This document shows positions 10,411 to 21,279 of a stretch of 64,000 bases of DNA, one piece after another; within the stretch, counting starts at the first letter, position 1; the number at the start of each line of letters is the position of its first letter. Source of the DNA: Chrysaora quinquecirrha (lineage: Eukaryota > Cnidaria > Scyphozoa > Semaeostomeae > Pelagiidae). The notes beneath the pieces are model-generated. The model was given only the letters and a program-made list of their open reading frames with translations, searched no databases and was not told where the DNA came from. Position numbers and translations under genes: made by a program. The stretch covers positions 47,407 through 111,406 of the forward strand of contig JACTAT010000337.1 of assembly GCA_014526335.1 (NCBI GenBank), in the 5' to 3' direction.

Positions 10411-13400
10411 ATTGTGCAAATTGTGATACAAGCACCAAAATTGGAGAAAACACTAAGTTTGGTACGCTGAAAAAGATGTGATATAGACCCAAGACATATC
10501 ATGCCCCTAAGTTCTATTTTTAGACTTGGGTACTCCGGTCCAGACCCCAAATCGTACAATTGGCCAAAACTGAGAACACCTGGTCATAGAAAGTCACAAT
10601 TCATAACATAAACGCAGTTTGATTCGCTGAAAAAGATCTTATATAGACCCAAGTCTCTTTCGGCCCCTAAGTTCTATTTTTTGACTGGGGTACTCTGGTC
10701 CAGATCCCCAATCGTACAATTGGCCATAAACTGAGAACTTCAGGTCATATAAAGTCACAATTTACCACATAAACGCAGTTTGATACGTTGAAAAAGATTT
10801 GATATAGATCCAAGTCATTTCGGACATTAGGTTTTATTTTTAGACTGGGGTACTCTGGTCTGGAGCCCTAATTGTAACATTGGTCATAAACAGGAAACGC
10901 CACATCATAGAAAGTCGGAATTCACCATATAAAGGAAGTTTGATATGCTGAAAAAGGCGTGATATGGACCCAAAAGTCACAATTCACCCTGATACAAAGA
11001 CGTTATATAGATCTAAATTACATCTTGCCCATAACTGTTTTTTTTTAGACAACGGTGCTCTAGACCGGACCCTTAATTCTGTCATTGTGCGAGGGTGCCA
11101 TCTGTAAATAACCAACCCCATTTAATAACATCTGGTAATAATTGCAATTTAATCAAACTCTAATTCTATACATAGCTGAAATCCAGCAAATCTAGCAAAT
11201 GCAGATACTGTATCGAATCCAGACATTTCTTGCCAGAACATGATGCCGGTGCAGATGTCACGACCAACAGCATGCGCGATTTCATGTATGGGATGTCACT
11301 TCGTATCTTTCTCAGAGCAAAGCTCCACCCAGAGCTCCTCTATATTCAAATGCGAAAACTGAGATAAAGCAATGATCACTACTTCATAGTCGGCAGTTTT
11401 TATCAAGACCTTGTTATGACCATGCGACACGGGGGGCTCTTGGCTAAATTTTGGTAGGGGTCTGCCGCCGGCATATTCAAAATGGTACCTTTGGCTAGAC
11501 TAATTTTAACTAGAAAATACTACCCTTGGCTAGAGCAATATTTGCTAAAACAATAGAGCTCTTGGCCAGACAAATATGCTCGAAATTGTTGGTCTTAAGA
11601 CGGAGAATTCAAAGGGACCCATACTCCTTTTACCAGTTACCTTTAAAAATATTTAAGATGAAATTTGTACTTTCCAAATTTCTACATTCTTGCTTTACAT
11701 AAGCAGCATAGCCCGCATCCACATGAATTGCAAAGCTGCAAACCAATTTTATAAAAATGAATTGGCTAAGCTTGGGCAAATCAACCCCAAGTCTAAAAAT
11801 ATATAATTTAGGGGTAAGATGTGAATAGAGTCTATATAACATCTTTTTTGGCGTACCGAACTGCCCTTGACTGTGAATTACGAATTAATGACCTGCCGTT
11901 CTCCTTCTAACCGCAGTGGTACAATTAGGGGTCTGGACCAGAATATCCCAGTCTAAAATTAGAACGTTGGGGTAATATATGTTAATAGCGTATCAAACTG
12001 CGTTTATGCGGTGAATTGTGATGTTCCATGACCTGACATTCTCAGTTTATGGCCAATTGCACGATGGGGGGTCTTGACCGGAGTACCCCAGTCTAAAAAT
12101 AGAACTCAGGGACCGAAATTGACTTGGGTCTATATCACATCTTTCTCAGCGTATAATTCTACATTTAGGTGGTAGTACAGCAGATTTGGACACAAAATTG
12201 ATGATTTTGTTCATTTTGTGATAAAAGCATGAATCTTCGTGAACATGGGCAGTTGGACACGGTGAAAAATATAGTATATAGAGCCACTTCGAAAAGCTAT
12301 TTTTAGAAAGGGGTACTAGGGCCCAATCCCCACTAGTGAAAACGGGTGTAACTTGGGAAATAAACGACGAATAAATACAACAATTGGTATTTTTAGCAAC
12401 ATCAACATTCTGAGAAACATGGAGTAAATGGCTAATAAAAAAATTTCCCCACAAGCTATTTTTAGAAAGGGGTACTAGGGCCCAATCCCCAGTAGTGAAA
12501 ACGGGTGTAACTAGGGCAATAAACGACGAATAAATACAACAATTGGTATTTTTAGCAACATCAACATTCTGAGAAACATGGAGTAAATGGCTAATAAAAA
12601 AATGTCCCCAAAAGCTATTTTTAGAAAGGGGTACTAGGGCCCAATCCCCAGTAGTGAAAACGGGTGTAACTAGGGCAATAAACGACGGATGCGTTCTTAG
12701 CAATCGAGATGCTGAAAAATATGGAGTGCAAGGCTAATCAAAAATGCCCCAAAAATCTATTTTTAGAAAGGGGTACTAGGGCCCAGTCCCCTGAAATGAA
12801 AACGTATATAACAGTAATACTAATGTAACTGATATAACTGCTGTAACTAATGAAATTAAAAACGGATAGTAACAATTTATTCTTAGGATAACGATAACGA
12901 GATTAACGAGTATGGGCCCATTCGGCCTGGCGTTTTCTGTTCATGGCTAATGGTACTATTAGGGGGTTTGGAGCAAATTACCCCAGTCTAAAGATATAAC
13001 ATAGGGGCAGGATATGGCTTGAATCTACATCACATCTTTTTCAGGATATCAAACTGTGTTTATGTGGTGAATTTTGACTTTCCATCACCTGGCGTTCTCA
13101 GTTGATGGCCATACGATTTGAGGTCTCGACAAGAGTACTCCAGTCTTAAAATAGAACTTAGGGGCTAAAATGACTTGGGTCTATATCACATCTTTTTCAG
13201 CATACCAAACTGTGTTTATGTGGTGAATTGTGACTTTCTAGGACCTGGCGTTTTCAGTTTATGGCCAATTGTACGATTGGGGGTCTGGACCAGAGTACCC
13301 GAGTCTAAACATGACTTAGGTCGAAAATGACTTAGGTCTTTATAACGTCTTTGTATAACGGTGAATTGTGACTTTTGGGTCCATATCACGCCTTTTTCAG

Positions 13401-13781
13401 CATATCAAACTTTCTTGATATGGTGAATTCCGACTTTCTATGATGTGGCGTTTCCTGTTTATGGCAAATGTTACAATTAGGGCTCTAGACCAGAGTACCC
13501 CAATTTAAAAATAGAACTTTGGGGCAGGATATGACTTGGCTCTATATCACTTCTTTCTTAGCATATTAAATTGTCTTTATATTGTGAATTGTGACTTTCT
13601 ATGACCTGGCACTCTCAGTTTATGGCCAATTGTACGATTGGGGGTCTGGACCAGAGTACCCCAGTCTTAAAAATAGAACTTAGGGGCAAGATATGACTTG
13701 GGTCTATATCACAACGTTTTCAGCGTACGAAACTTAGTATTTTATGAAAATTTGGTGCTTCTATCACAATTTGCACAATTG
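10411..13781. mobile_element. Foldback-type element with satellite-filled inverted arms
   Basis: The sequence starting ATTGTGCAAATTGTGAT at 10411 returns in inverted orientation at 13765-13781 (ATCACAATTTGCACAAT), and the match continues inward for hundreds of bases. Both arms are arrays of a ~157-165-bp monomer. The left arm (10411 to about 11095) reads in one orientation with about four units. The right arm (about 11850-12170 and 12920-13781) reads in the other with seven or so. A conserved core in every unit is GGGGTACTCTGGTCC or its complement. The central ~750 bases (11100-11840) differ, with several CTTGGCTAGA-like repeats. No transposase is visible. The organisation resembles foldback elements, known from flies, whose long inverted repeats hold tandem subrepeats. 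Target duplications were not identified. Confidence 0.7.
12296..12790. repeat. 159-bp tandem satellite subfamily inside the foldback element
   Basis: Units start at 12296, 12455, 12614 and 12756 (spacing 159, 159, 142). Each begins CTATTTTTAGAAAGGGGTAC and the first full ones are nearly identical. They share length and the GGGGTACT core with the surrounding ~160-bp monomers, so they look like a diverged, recently amplified subfamily. Because 159 is divisible by three, the minus strand stays open across units and gives a 53-residue repeating pseudo-peptide (within 12146-12703). Confidence 0.9.
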
Positions 13782-14775
13782 TTATGCTCATCTTCTTCAC
13801 TAAAAGTAATCAATTCATTAGTAAGAAGTGTATGTCACCCAAAGATATACATGCCATAGAGCATCAAGATTTGGTATATAAAAGGCTATAGGCATGAAGA
13901 ATACAAAGTTGAAATAAATTGGACCAGGGCAGCGTGGTAGATATTTAAATATTTTATTTCCCCGAGAGGAAAATGCTTCTGAAAGCCACCACCTAAACTG
14001 GATTGCGAGAGTGTCATGCTTAATCGATAGTGCATTCAAAATGCTACAAGAACTTTATTTACCTTCCGATACTGAGCATGTAGGCCAAAATTTAGGCCGG
14101 AAAATTTTTAAATTCTCAAATTTTTTGAAGCTTAAAAGCCGAAAGCATGTGTTAGCCCAACTTTCAAGGTTAGATCTACATACCATATCTCAAATAAGGC
14201 TTATGTAATCAAATGGAACAAATGACATTCAATTCAATCTTTTGTTGCCATAAGCAACAAAGCCCAGTAAAGGGTTAGTTAAGTTAGTAAAAGCTATACT
14301 AATGGCATAAATTAGAAAATTCAATATCACGAGGCATGGCGAAAAGATCTCCCAACATATTTAAAGGTATAAAGGTCCGAAACAGACTAGAAGAATTGAC
14401 CAACGGAACCAAGACGCGGATCGAAAGATACCGACGGGAGAAGTAAAGCTTCAGTCGTATTCTGCGGTAAACAAAATCAGCTGTCAGGATACAGCAGGAT
14501 TATTTGAGAATTCTCAATCATAAATGGCGGCTTGTTTTACATAGACGTAGGATGAAGCATCAGATCTGATAAATTTGCACGACAGAAGAACAAGACATTA
14601 GAATGGAAAATATGGGTATCACAAAACACTCCCTCAACTCTATGTTGCATGCAACATGTTATTTTTCTTGACCTACAGACATGCAAGAGTTCCGCTCTGC
14701 GATTTATCTCGTTTGCTGCACTTGCCTGATAAGATCTATTACTGAATATGCATCTTTAAAAAGTGGCATACCACA
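13782..14775. other. No gene recognised
   Basis: Unremarkable AT-rich sequence. Frames at 13818-14039 and 14011-14208 overlap on opposite strands and have no motif. Confidence 0.4.
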
Positions 14776-14843
14776 ATTGATGGGATTTGAACCCAAGACT
14801 GCATGATCAGAGAGCCAACGACGTTTCCACTGAGCTATAGAGC
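14776..14843 (-). repeat. tRNA-like module downstream of the minus-strand Penelope element
   Basis: Read on the minus strand it has a pol III A-box-like TAGCTCAGTGG and, about 35 bases on, a perfect B-box-like GGTTCAAATCC. The acceptor stem does not pair, so this is not a functional tRNA gene. The same module recurs twice on the plus strand next to the inverted Penelope copy (18797 and 19025). Confidence 0.7.
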
Positions 14844-15089
14844 TCAATGAAATCGTCGAGTAACTCTCCAAGTCATACAACCCAAGGCTCTCATCCCATT
14901 TTGCTTTTTGTGTTTCGGCTATGTTGAGCCTTCTTCAGCACCATAACTATTTGTATATATTTGTCATATATATATTATATATATATATTTGTTATATACA
15001 TGTATAATTAAGTTATCCATACGCAGTTCACAGTGCTCGACTGAAATAGGAGCTTTTTAGTACTACTAAAGAAAGAAAAAGACTATTAA

Positions 15090-15131
15090 TATGCAACTCT
15101 GAGTTTCATGATCTCTCAATCATCAGGCATA
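15090..15131 (-). ncRNA. Hammerhead ribozyme (minus-strand copy)
   Basis: The exact reverse complement of the motif at 18635-18676. Stem I is TATGC/GCATA, followed by core CTGATGA, a 3-bp stem II with GAGA loop, GAAA, and a 3-bp stem III with CAG loop. The predicted cleavage follows the U of a GUU triplet. It lies about 46 bases downstream of the end of the Penelope ORF on the same strand. Penelope-like elements are known to carry minimal hammerheads in their terminal repeats. Confidence 0.8.
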
Positions 15132-15176
15132 CAAGATGTAATTGCAAATGAAGAATGTATAACAGTTTATTTCTAT

Positions 15177-17334
15177 AGAATGCTTAGAAGAATTCTAAAA
15201 GAATTCTAAAAGAATTATGGCGCTGCAGTAGTAAAATGCTATTTACAGAGATTTTTATGATTAACTTATTTTGATGTCTACACTTGCTTATAAATTCTGA
15301 TTTGCTATTTAGTAAATCACTTTCACCTATGGACCGAATTATGTATAATTTCTCTGTTAAACACAACTTGCAATAATTATTACTTGGATTATTCTTCACT
15401 CTTTTTAATATTTTCCATCTTATATTCGGCGTTTTACTTTCTTTCTTTAATAACCAGACGTATTTAGAAAGTTCCGTACTTTTTTCATATTTTTCCTGCC
15501 TGAAATCTTTGCAATGATTCAGATATCGCTGTTTGAATGTACCTTCTGTTAGTCCGATGTATCTTTTTTGTTCATCATCCACATCATTTTGAACAGTTGC
15601 TTCGTAGACAAGACTGCGTGTTAGACATTTATTTTCCAAAGGACAATTTTCTTTTACACGGCAGTTACATCCATTTGGATCTGAAGATTCAACATTTAAG
15701 ATTGCTTTGTTATGCGATGCTATCATTGATTTGATGTTTTTCATGCAGCTGTAGCTTACTTTGACTGTGTTTTTATTGAAGATTTTGGCCAATTGATGAT
15801 CTCTTGGAAAATGCTTGTTCACAAGTTTGAGGAATATTTTACCAACATTTGTTTTCACGTTATTTGAATAAGGCGGGTTGAACCAGATAATTTTCCTTTT
15901 CCTTTTTCGTTTGTTTTCATCTGCTTGTTGGTTTGTTTGTTTTGGGACGTAGGTGAGTTTTTCTTTAAATCCGCTTTTTTCCAGGGCGTTTCCGTAGAAG
16001 GGAATTTCTCTACTGTATATTTCTTTATTTGAGGATAATTTTGAGATTCGGCGATTGATGTTGCTTGGAATTTGCTTCAGTATTGCTGGAGGATGATTTG
16101 AATTTCTATTTATGTAGACAGGATCATTGTTTGGCTTTCTGTATGGTTGGAATGTGTTGCTGCTTAAATTCAATCGTACATCCAAGAAATCCACTGTTTT
16201 CATGTTTGTTTCAATCGTGATGGATAGGCCACAATCTTTGAATACCTTGATAATCTGCTTTCTTTTCCTGTCAATTTCTGGACCAGATAAGTTTCGTACA
16301 ATTCCCAGACCATCGTCTCTGTATAATCCTACATCTTCTTTATTCATTATTGGATCCAGTTTGCTTAGTATGTAGGCACCAACTAATTCGCATATCTCTG
16401 CTCCATCATAGCATCCCATTGGCACGTCAAAATCTTCATCACCTTTCTTCTTTACCCATGGCTCTCCAGAGTGAAAAAGCAGTGTCTTTCTTGCTTGGGA
16501 TATGATCTCCAGTTCGTCGCTGCTGATTTCAGTAATGTTTTCGCATATTCTATTGATTTGTTGAACAGTTCTGCAGATATAGAAGGGTAGAATGATTCAA
16601 TGTCAAATGTAATAAATGATACTTCTTGTTTGTCTTTGATATCAGTAAACCATGTTATAACAGAATCCGTATTCTTCCACTGATTAACTTTGGTCGTTTC
16701 TCTTATTTGCCTGTTGATTCTATCCAATGAAGCTTTACTCACTTTACCAATATCTGATTTTGATGGGTTTATGAGTCTGCAAGATATCTTGTTTGGGAAA
16801 TTTTCTTTATGGTCTTTGATTGTGATATACGCTTCCTTTTCTTGTAAACGTTCCATCCTGTCGTCAATTGATAATTTTTTCGCAATTTGTTTTGTAGCAT
16901 CGTTTATGTTATTCACTTTTACTATGTTTGACTTTTTATAATCTTTGGTGATATTTTCTTTCAATAATTTCTTATATTCATCGGGTTCAAGCAAATATAT
17001 ATTTCGTGATTTATCTGCCGGTACAAAGATCTTCTTGCTGTTTCTTATTTCTTCAATATCTTCTTTAATCTTGGTTTGAAAACGGTTATTTATGTTTCTA
17101 AATTCAATGTTTTTTACCATAGTCATTAAGTCATTTTCAAAGTTCGATAACAAATCAACAGTTGGTGGGCTTTTCCTTGATTTAAAAACATAAGTTTCTT
17201 TATTTCGATCCGAATGCAGTAGACCCAATGCTTCCATAGCCTTCCATCTCATTCTTTTAATAACACTTTCCACTTTTGAAATAAGCTGTATACTGTACAC
17301 TTCCTTACTTGTAATAGGTATGTTTTTATTCGAA
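15177..17334 (-). pseudogene. Penelope-like retroelement, longer copy (RT plus GIY-YIG)
   Basis: Two minus-strand frames, 17408-16452 and 16425-15184, form one polyprotein broken by a single frameshift near 16530. In order: RT fingers/palm motifs (KISCRLINPSKSDIGKVSKA; FITFDIESFYPSIS), the catalytic YRDDGLG box, the FLDV segment, a Cys cluster (CNCRVKENCPLENKC) and a GIY-YIG endonuclease with RYIGLTEGTFKQRYLNH and a downstream Glu. This domain order is that of endonuclease-bearing Penelope-like elements. The 5' part is truncated at a head-to-head junction with the copy at 17335. A hammerhead ribozyme and a tRNA-like module follow downstream on the same strand. Confidence 0.88.
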
Positions 17335-18600
17335 TTATAAAAAGTCAAACATAGTAAAAGTGAATAACATAAACGATGATACAAAACAAATTGCGAAAAA
17401 ATTATCAATTGACGACAGGATGGAACGTTTACAAGAAAAGGAAGCGTATATCACAACCAAAGACCATAAAGAAAATTTCCCAAACAAGATATAGAAAGAC
17501 ACTGCTTTTTCACTCTGGAGAGCCATGGGTAAAGAAGAAAGGTGATGAAGATTTTGACGTGCCAATGGGATGCTATGATGGAGCAGAGATATGCGAATTA
17601 GTTGGTGCCTACATACTAAGCAAACTGGATCCAATAATGAATAAAGAAGATGTAGGATTATACAGAGACGATGGTCTGGGAATTGTACGAAACTTATCTG
17701 GTCCAGAAATTGACAGGAAAAGAAAGCAGATTATCAAGGTATTCAAAGATTGTGGCCTATCCATCACGATTGAAACAAACATGAAAACAGTGGATTTCTT
17801 GGATGTACGATTGAATTTAAGCAGCAACACATTCCAACCATACAGAAAGCCAAACAATGATCCTGTCTACATAAATAGAAATTCAAATCATCCTCCAGCA
17901 ATACTGAAGCAAATTCCAAGCAACATCAATCGCCGAATCTCAAAATTATCCTCAAATAAAGAAATATACAGTAGAGAAATTCCCTTCTACGGAAACGCCC
18001 TGGAAAAAAAGCGGATTTAAAGAAAAACTCACCTACGTCCCAAAACAAACAAACCAACAAGCAGATGAAAACAAACGAAAAAGGAAAAGGAAAATTATCT
18101 GGTTCAACCCGCCTTATTCAAATAACGTGAAAACAAATGTTGGTAAAATATTCCTCAAACTTGTGAACAAGCATTTTCCAAGAGATCATCAATTGGCCAA
18201 AATCTTCAATAAAAACACAGTCAAAGTAAGCTACAGCTGCATGAAAAAACATCAAATCAATGATAGCATCGCATAACAAAGCAATCTTAAATGTTGAATC
18301 TTCAGATCCAAATGGATGTAACTGCCGTGTAAAAGAAAATTGTCCTTTGGAAAATAAATGTCTAACACGCAGTCTTGTCTACGAAGCAACTGTTCAAAAT
18401 GATGTGGATGATGAACAAAAAAGATACATCGGACTAACAGAAGGCACATTCAAACAGCGATATCTGAATCATTGCAAAGATTTCAGGCAGGAAAAATATA
18501 AGTTAATCATAAAAATCTCTGTAAATAGCATTTTACTACTGCAGCGCCATAATTCTTTTAGAATTCTTTTAGAATTCTTGAAGCATTCTATAGAAATAAA
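17335..18600 (+). pseudogene. Penelope-like retroelement, inverted and internally deleted copy
   Basis: Nearly identical, in inverted orientation, to the copy at 15177-17334. It starts within the RT fingers. One deletion of about 300 bases removes the sequence between the KDHKENFPNK motif and the segment before VPMGCYDG. Another of about 220 bases removes much of the GIY-YIG domain. A frameshift lies near 18005 (an extra A relative to the other copy) and another near 18245. The YRDDGLG box is intact. The copies meet at about 17333-17337 with a few bases of shared sequence (ATTATAAAAAG). High identity implies recent formation. Confidence 0.88.
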
Positions 18601-18634
18601 CTGTTATACATTCTTCATTTGCAATTACATCTTG

Positions 18635-18676
18635 TATGCCTGATGATTGAGAGATCATGAAACTCAGAGTTGCATA
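18635..18676 (+). ncRNA. Hammerhead ribozyme (plus-strand copy)
   Basis: Stem I 5' strand TATGC (18635-18639) pairs with GCATA (18672-18676). The catalytic core CTGATGA is at 18640-18646. Stem II is TGA/TCA (18648-18650 with 18655-18657) closed by a GAGA tetraloop, with a U-U opposition at its base. GAAA is at 18659-18662. Stem III is ACT/AGT with a CAG loop (18662-18670). T18671 is the residue before the predicted cleavage. Every core position matches the hammerhead consensus. The very short stem III is typical of the minimal hammerheads of Penelope-like elements, which are thought to work best as dimers. Confidence 0.82.
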
Positions 18677-18796
18677 TTAATAGTCTTTTTCTTTCTTTAG
18701 TAGTACTAAAAAGCTCCTATTTCAGTGGAGCACTAAGCAAAATGGGATGAGAGCCTTGGGTTGTATGACTTGGAGAGTTACTCGGCGATTTCATTG

Positions 18797-18864
18797 AGCT
18801 CTATAGCTCAGTCGTCGTGGCTCTCTGATTGCAGTCTTGGGTTCAATCCCATCAATTGTGGTAT
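18797..18864 (+). repeat. tRNA-like module, copy 1 (A-box degraded)
   Basis: Part of a ~230-base unit starting near 18740 (AAAATGGGATGAGAGCCTTG) that is tandemly repeated at about 18967. The A-box is damaged (TAGCTCAGTCG) and the B-box has lost one base (GGTTCAATCC). It sits downstream of the hammerhead of the plus-strand Penelope copy. Confidence 0.6.
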
Positions 18865-19024
18865 GCCACTTGTGGAAAAATTTATCCTTGTGTTTGCCAT
18901 TCATGACAAATATATACAAATAGTTATGGTGCTGAAGAAGGCTCAACATAGCCGAAACACAAAAAGCAAAATGGGATGAGAGCCTTGGGTTGTATGACTT
19001 GGAGAGTTACTCGGCGATTTCATT

Positions 19025-19094
19025 GAGCTCTATAGCTCAGTGGAAACGTCGTTGGCTCTCTGATCATGCAGTCTTGGGTTCAAATCCCATCAAT
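19025..19094 (+). repeat. tRNA-like module, copy 2 (A and B boxes intact)
   Basis: A-box TAGCTCAGTGG at 19033-19043 and B-box GGTTCAAATCC at 19078-19088, the usual pol III spacing. The flanking leader starting near 18967 matches that of copy 1 and of the minus-strand copy at 14776. The acceptor ends do not pair. Either a SINE head or a pol III-type promoter module within the Penelope terminal region. Confidence 0.65.
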
Positions 19095-19254
19095 TTATCC
19101 TTGTGGTATGCCACTTGTGGAAAAAATGTTGAAGGACTGGCAAAACTGCTGGCCTTACTGGCGTTGGTCTGAACTGTTCAGCTAAGAGGTCCAACTGATG
19201 TTTTTCTGCAGCAGTAATTCTAGCCTTTTCTTCCATATAAGGGCCAAAATTAGG

Positions 19255-19760
19255 AAGATGCTACAAGAAGAAATGATATGCTCACCGGTAACGAAAAAGT
19301 AAACGTATATATACAAATACAGCAAGGCACAAACAATGAATAAACTTAGTAGAAAAACCTGAAAAAATTTTTATGTTGACAAAGGTTTGTCTTCTGTATT
19401 TCCCTACTTCGGTCCTGCATCAATTGCTTGTCAGTTTTATTTATATTCAGTCTCTTTTTAACGTTGAAAGAGTCCAATGTCACGTCAGCAAACGGTACGA
19501 CTCGTGAAGATCACGTGGACCAATAGATTAATTGTTGTTAGATTTTTTTCGTTCAAAGCCATAATCTTGGATAAACTTGAAGTCTAAATAAATTCTGGTA
19601 ATTCTTACACAATTTTCCGCCCCCTTCTCAATGTTGATGAAAAGGCATAGAATTGCTTCATCATTATCACTGAACACTGATCCGAAGACGGGGGGTCAAT
19701 TATTGTCTAGCAACGCCAAAGTTACGAAATTCATAGTTTTACCCAGAATTTCTCTCGCCT
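19255..19760. repeat. Dispersed direct repeat, copy 1
   Basis: Matches 19942-20060 and then 21280-21740 at roughly 75-85 percent identity by eye. Shared landmarks are GAAGATGCTACAAGAAG, CCCTACTTCGGTCCTGCAT and ATTGTCTAGCAACGC. No coding content is recognised. Confidence 0.7.
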
Positions 19761-20126
19761 CATTATATTTGGTCTACGATTGTTGTGTCCTATAGCTATT
19801 AATAACTTTTATGTAAGTACAAAATTCAAACTTCCTTATATAGTTCATATTTATTAAATGTCTGCAACATCCGTCTTGACTAAACAAAGCTGAACACATT
19901 CCAGTATTTGTTCAGCTCTCTCTCTAACAAGAAAGTAATGAAGATGCTACAAGAAGCAAAGGTACGCTCAACAGTAACAACCGACGAAAGTAAAAGATTA
20001 AATACCAATACACCGAGGCACAAATAATGGAAAAACATAGGGGCCCTATGGCCGTGTTCGAAGAACGACTCTGGCTGAATATAGCTATTGCGGTCAAATG
20101 ATGAAAGATGTTAATCGGTATGCACA

Positions 20127-20880
20127 ACAATGACGATAATGATTATCATGATAATGGTGGTGGTTATGATGATGGTGTTGATGACCACGATGATTATGAT
20201 GCTTGTTGGTAGGGGTGATTGTGATGGTAGTATGGATGTAGTGGTGGTGGTAGAGGTGGTTGTGGTGCTGAAGGTAGGGGTGCTTGTGATGGTTGTGATA
20301 GGGATGATCGTGGTGATGATTGTAGGGGGGTTGTGGTGGTGGTGATAGGGGTGGTCGAGGTGATGGTTGTAGGGGTGGTTCTGGTGGTGGTGATAAGGGG
20401 CGTGGTGGTTTTGATAGAGGTGATCGTGGTGGTGGTTTTAGGGGGCTGGTGGTGGTGATAAGGGTGGTGGTGGTGATGGTTTTAGGGGTGGTTGTGGTGG
20501 TGGTGATAGGGGTGGTGGTGGTGATGGTTGTAGGGGTGATTGTGGTGGTGGTGATAAGGGTGGTGGTGGTGATGGTTTTAGGGTGGTTGTGGTGGTGGTG
20601 ATAGGGTGGTGGTGGCGATGGTTTTAGGGGTGGTTGTGGTGGTAGTGATAAGGGTGGTGGTGGTGATGGTATTAGGGGTGGTTGTGGTGGTTGTGATAGG
20701 GGTGGTGGTGGTGATGGTTGTAGGGGTGATTGTGGTGGTGGTGAGTTCCTTTAGATCTTGCCGCAGCCACACTATCAATGATAGTGATGGTAATCATGAT
20801 GATGATGATGATAATGATGATGGTGATTATTATTATTATTATTATGACGATTTTTATGGTGAGGATGATAATAATGAAGA
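20127..20880. repeat. GGT/GAT-rich minisatellite
   Basis: Degenerate tandem units of the type GATAGGGGTGGTGGTGGTGAT alternate with GTTGTAGGGGTG, then grade into GAT and TTA triplets. The Val/Met-rich and Thr/His-rich frames on either strand are products of the repeat, not genes. Confidence 0.9.
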
Positions 20881-21195
20881 TTTGCTTTGAAAACTGGTTT
20901 GAAATTGCCGCTCTTTGCCAAGACTCTTTGATTAATGTTGAGAATGCGTGAAATGTCATTTACCAATCCAAGGTGGCAATTTGCCAGTTTCAAATGGTAA
21001 ACAGCCATGAGTCAGATGCAATCAAGCTAGTGCGAAGAGAAAAATTGTCACATGACCTTAAATCGACAAAGGGGCTTGTGAAGAACTAACCGCAAATTGC
21101 GCATAAATGGCCGAGACAATGGCCCTAATGGCATTGTTGAGATGCTTATACTATTGTTACACGTTTTCCATTGTTCAAGCGTTGGTTAGTCAGTG

Positions 21196-21234
<39 letters not shown>
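21196..21234. repeat. (GTTA)n microsatellite
   Basis: About ten GTTA units in a row. Confidence 0.95.
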
Positions 21235-21279
21235 GACACGCCACCCCACACCAATGTGTTCGAAATTCTTCGAACACAA

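Noticed and set aside
18929..18960. Second hammerhead candidate: CTGAAGA, GGCT/AGCC hairpin, GAAAC
   Set aside because: An extra A separates the core from stem II and no stem III or matching stem I could be drawn; kept only as a shared terminal motif.
14776..19094. Functional tRNA genes
   Set aside because: A and B boxes are good but acceptor stems do not pair and the anticodon arm is irregular.
20130..20959. Val/Met-rich and Thr/His-rich frames
   Set aside because: Lie on the GGT/GAT minisatellite; no non-repeat coding signal.
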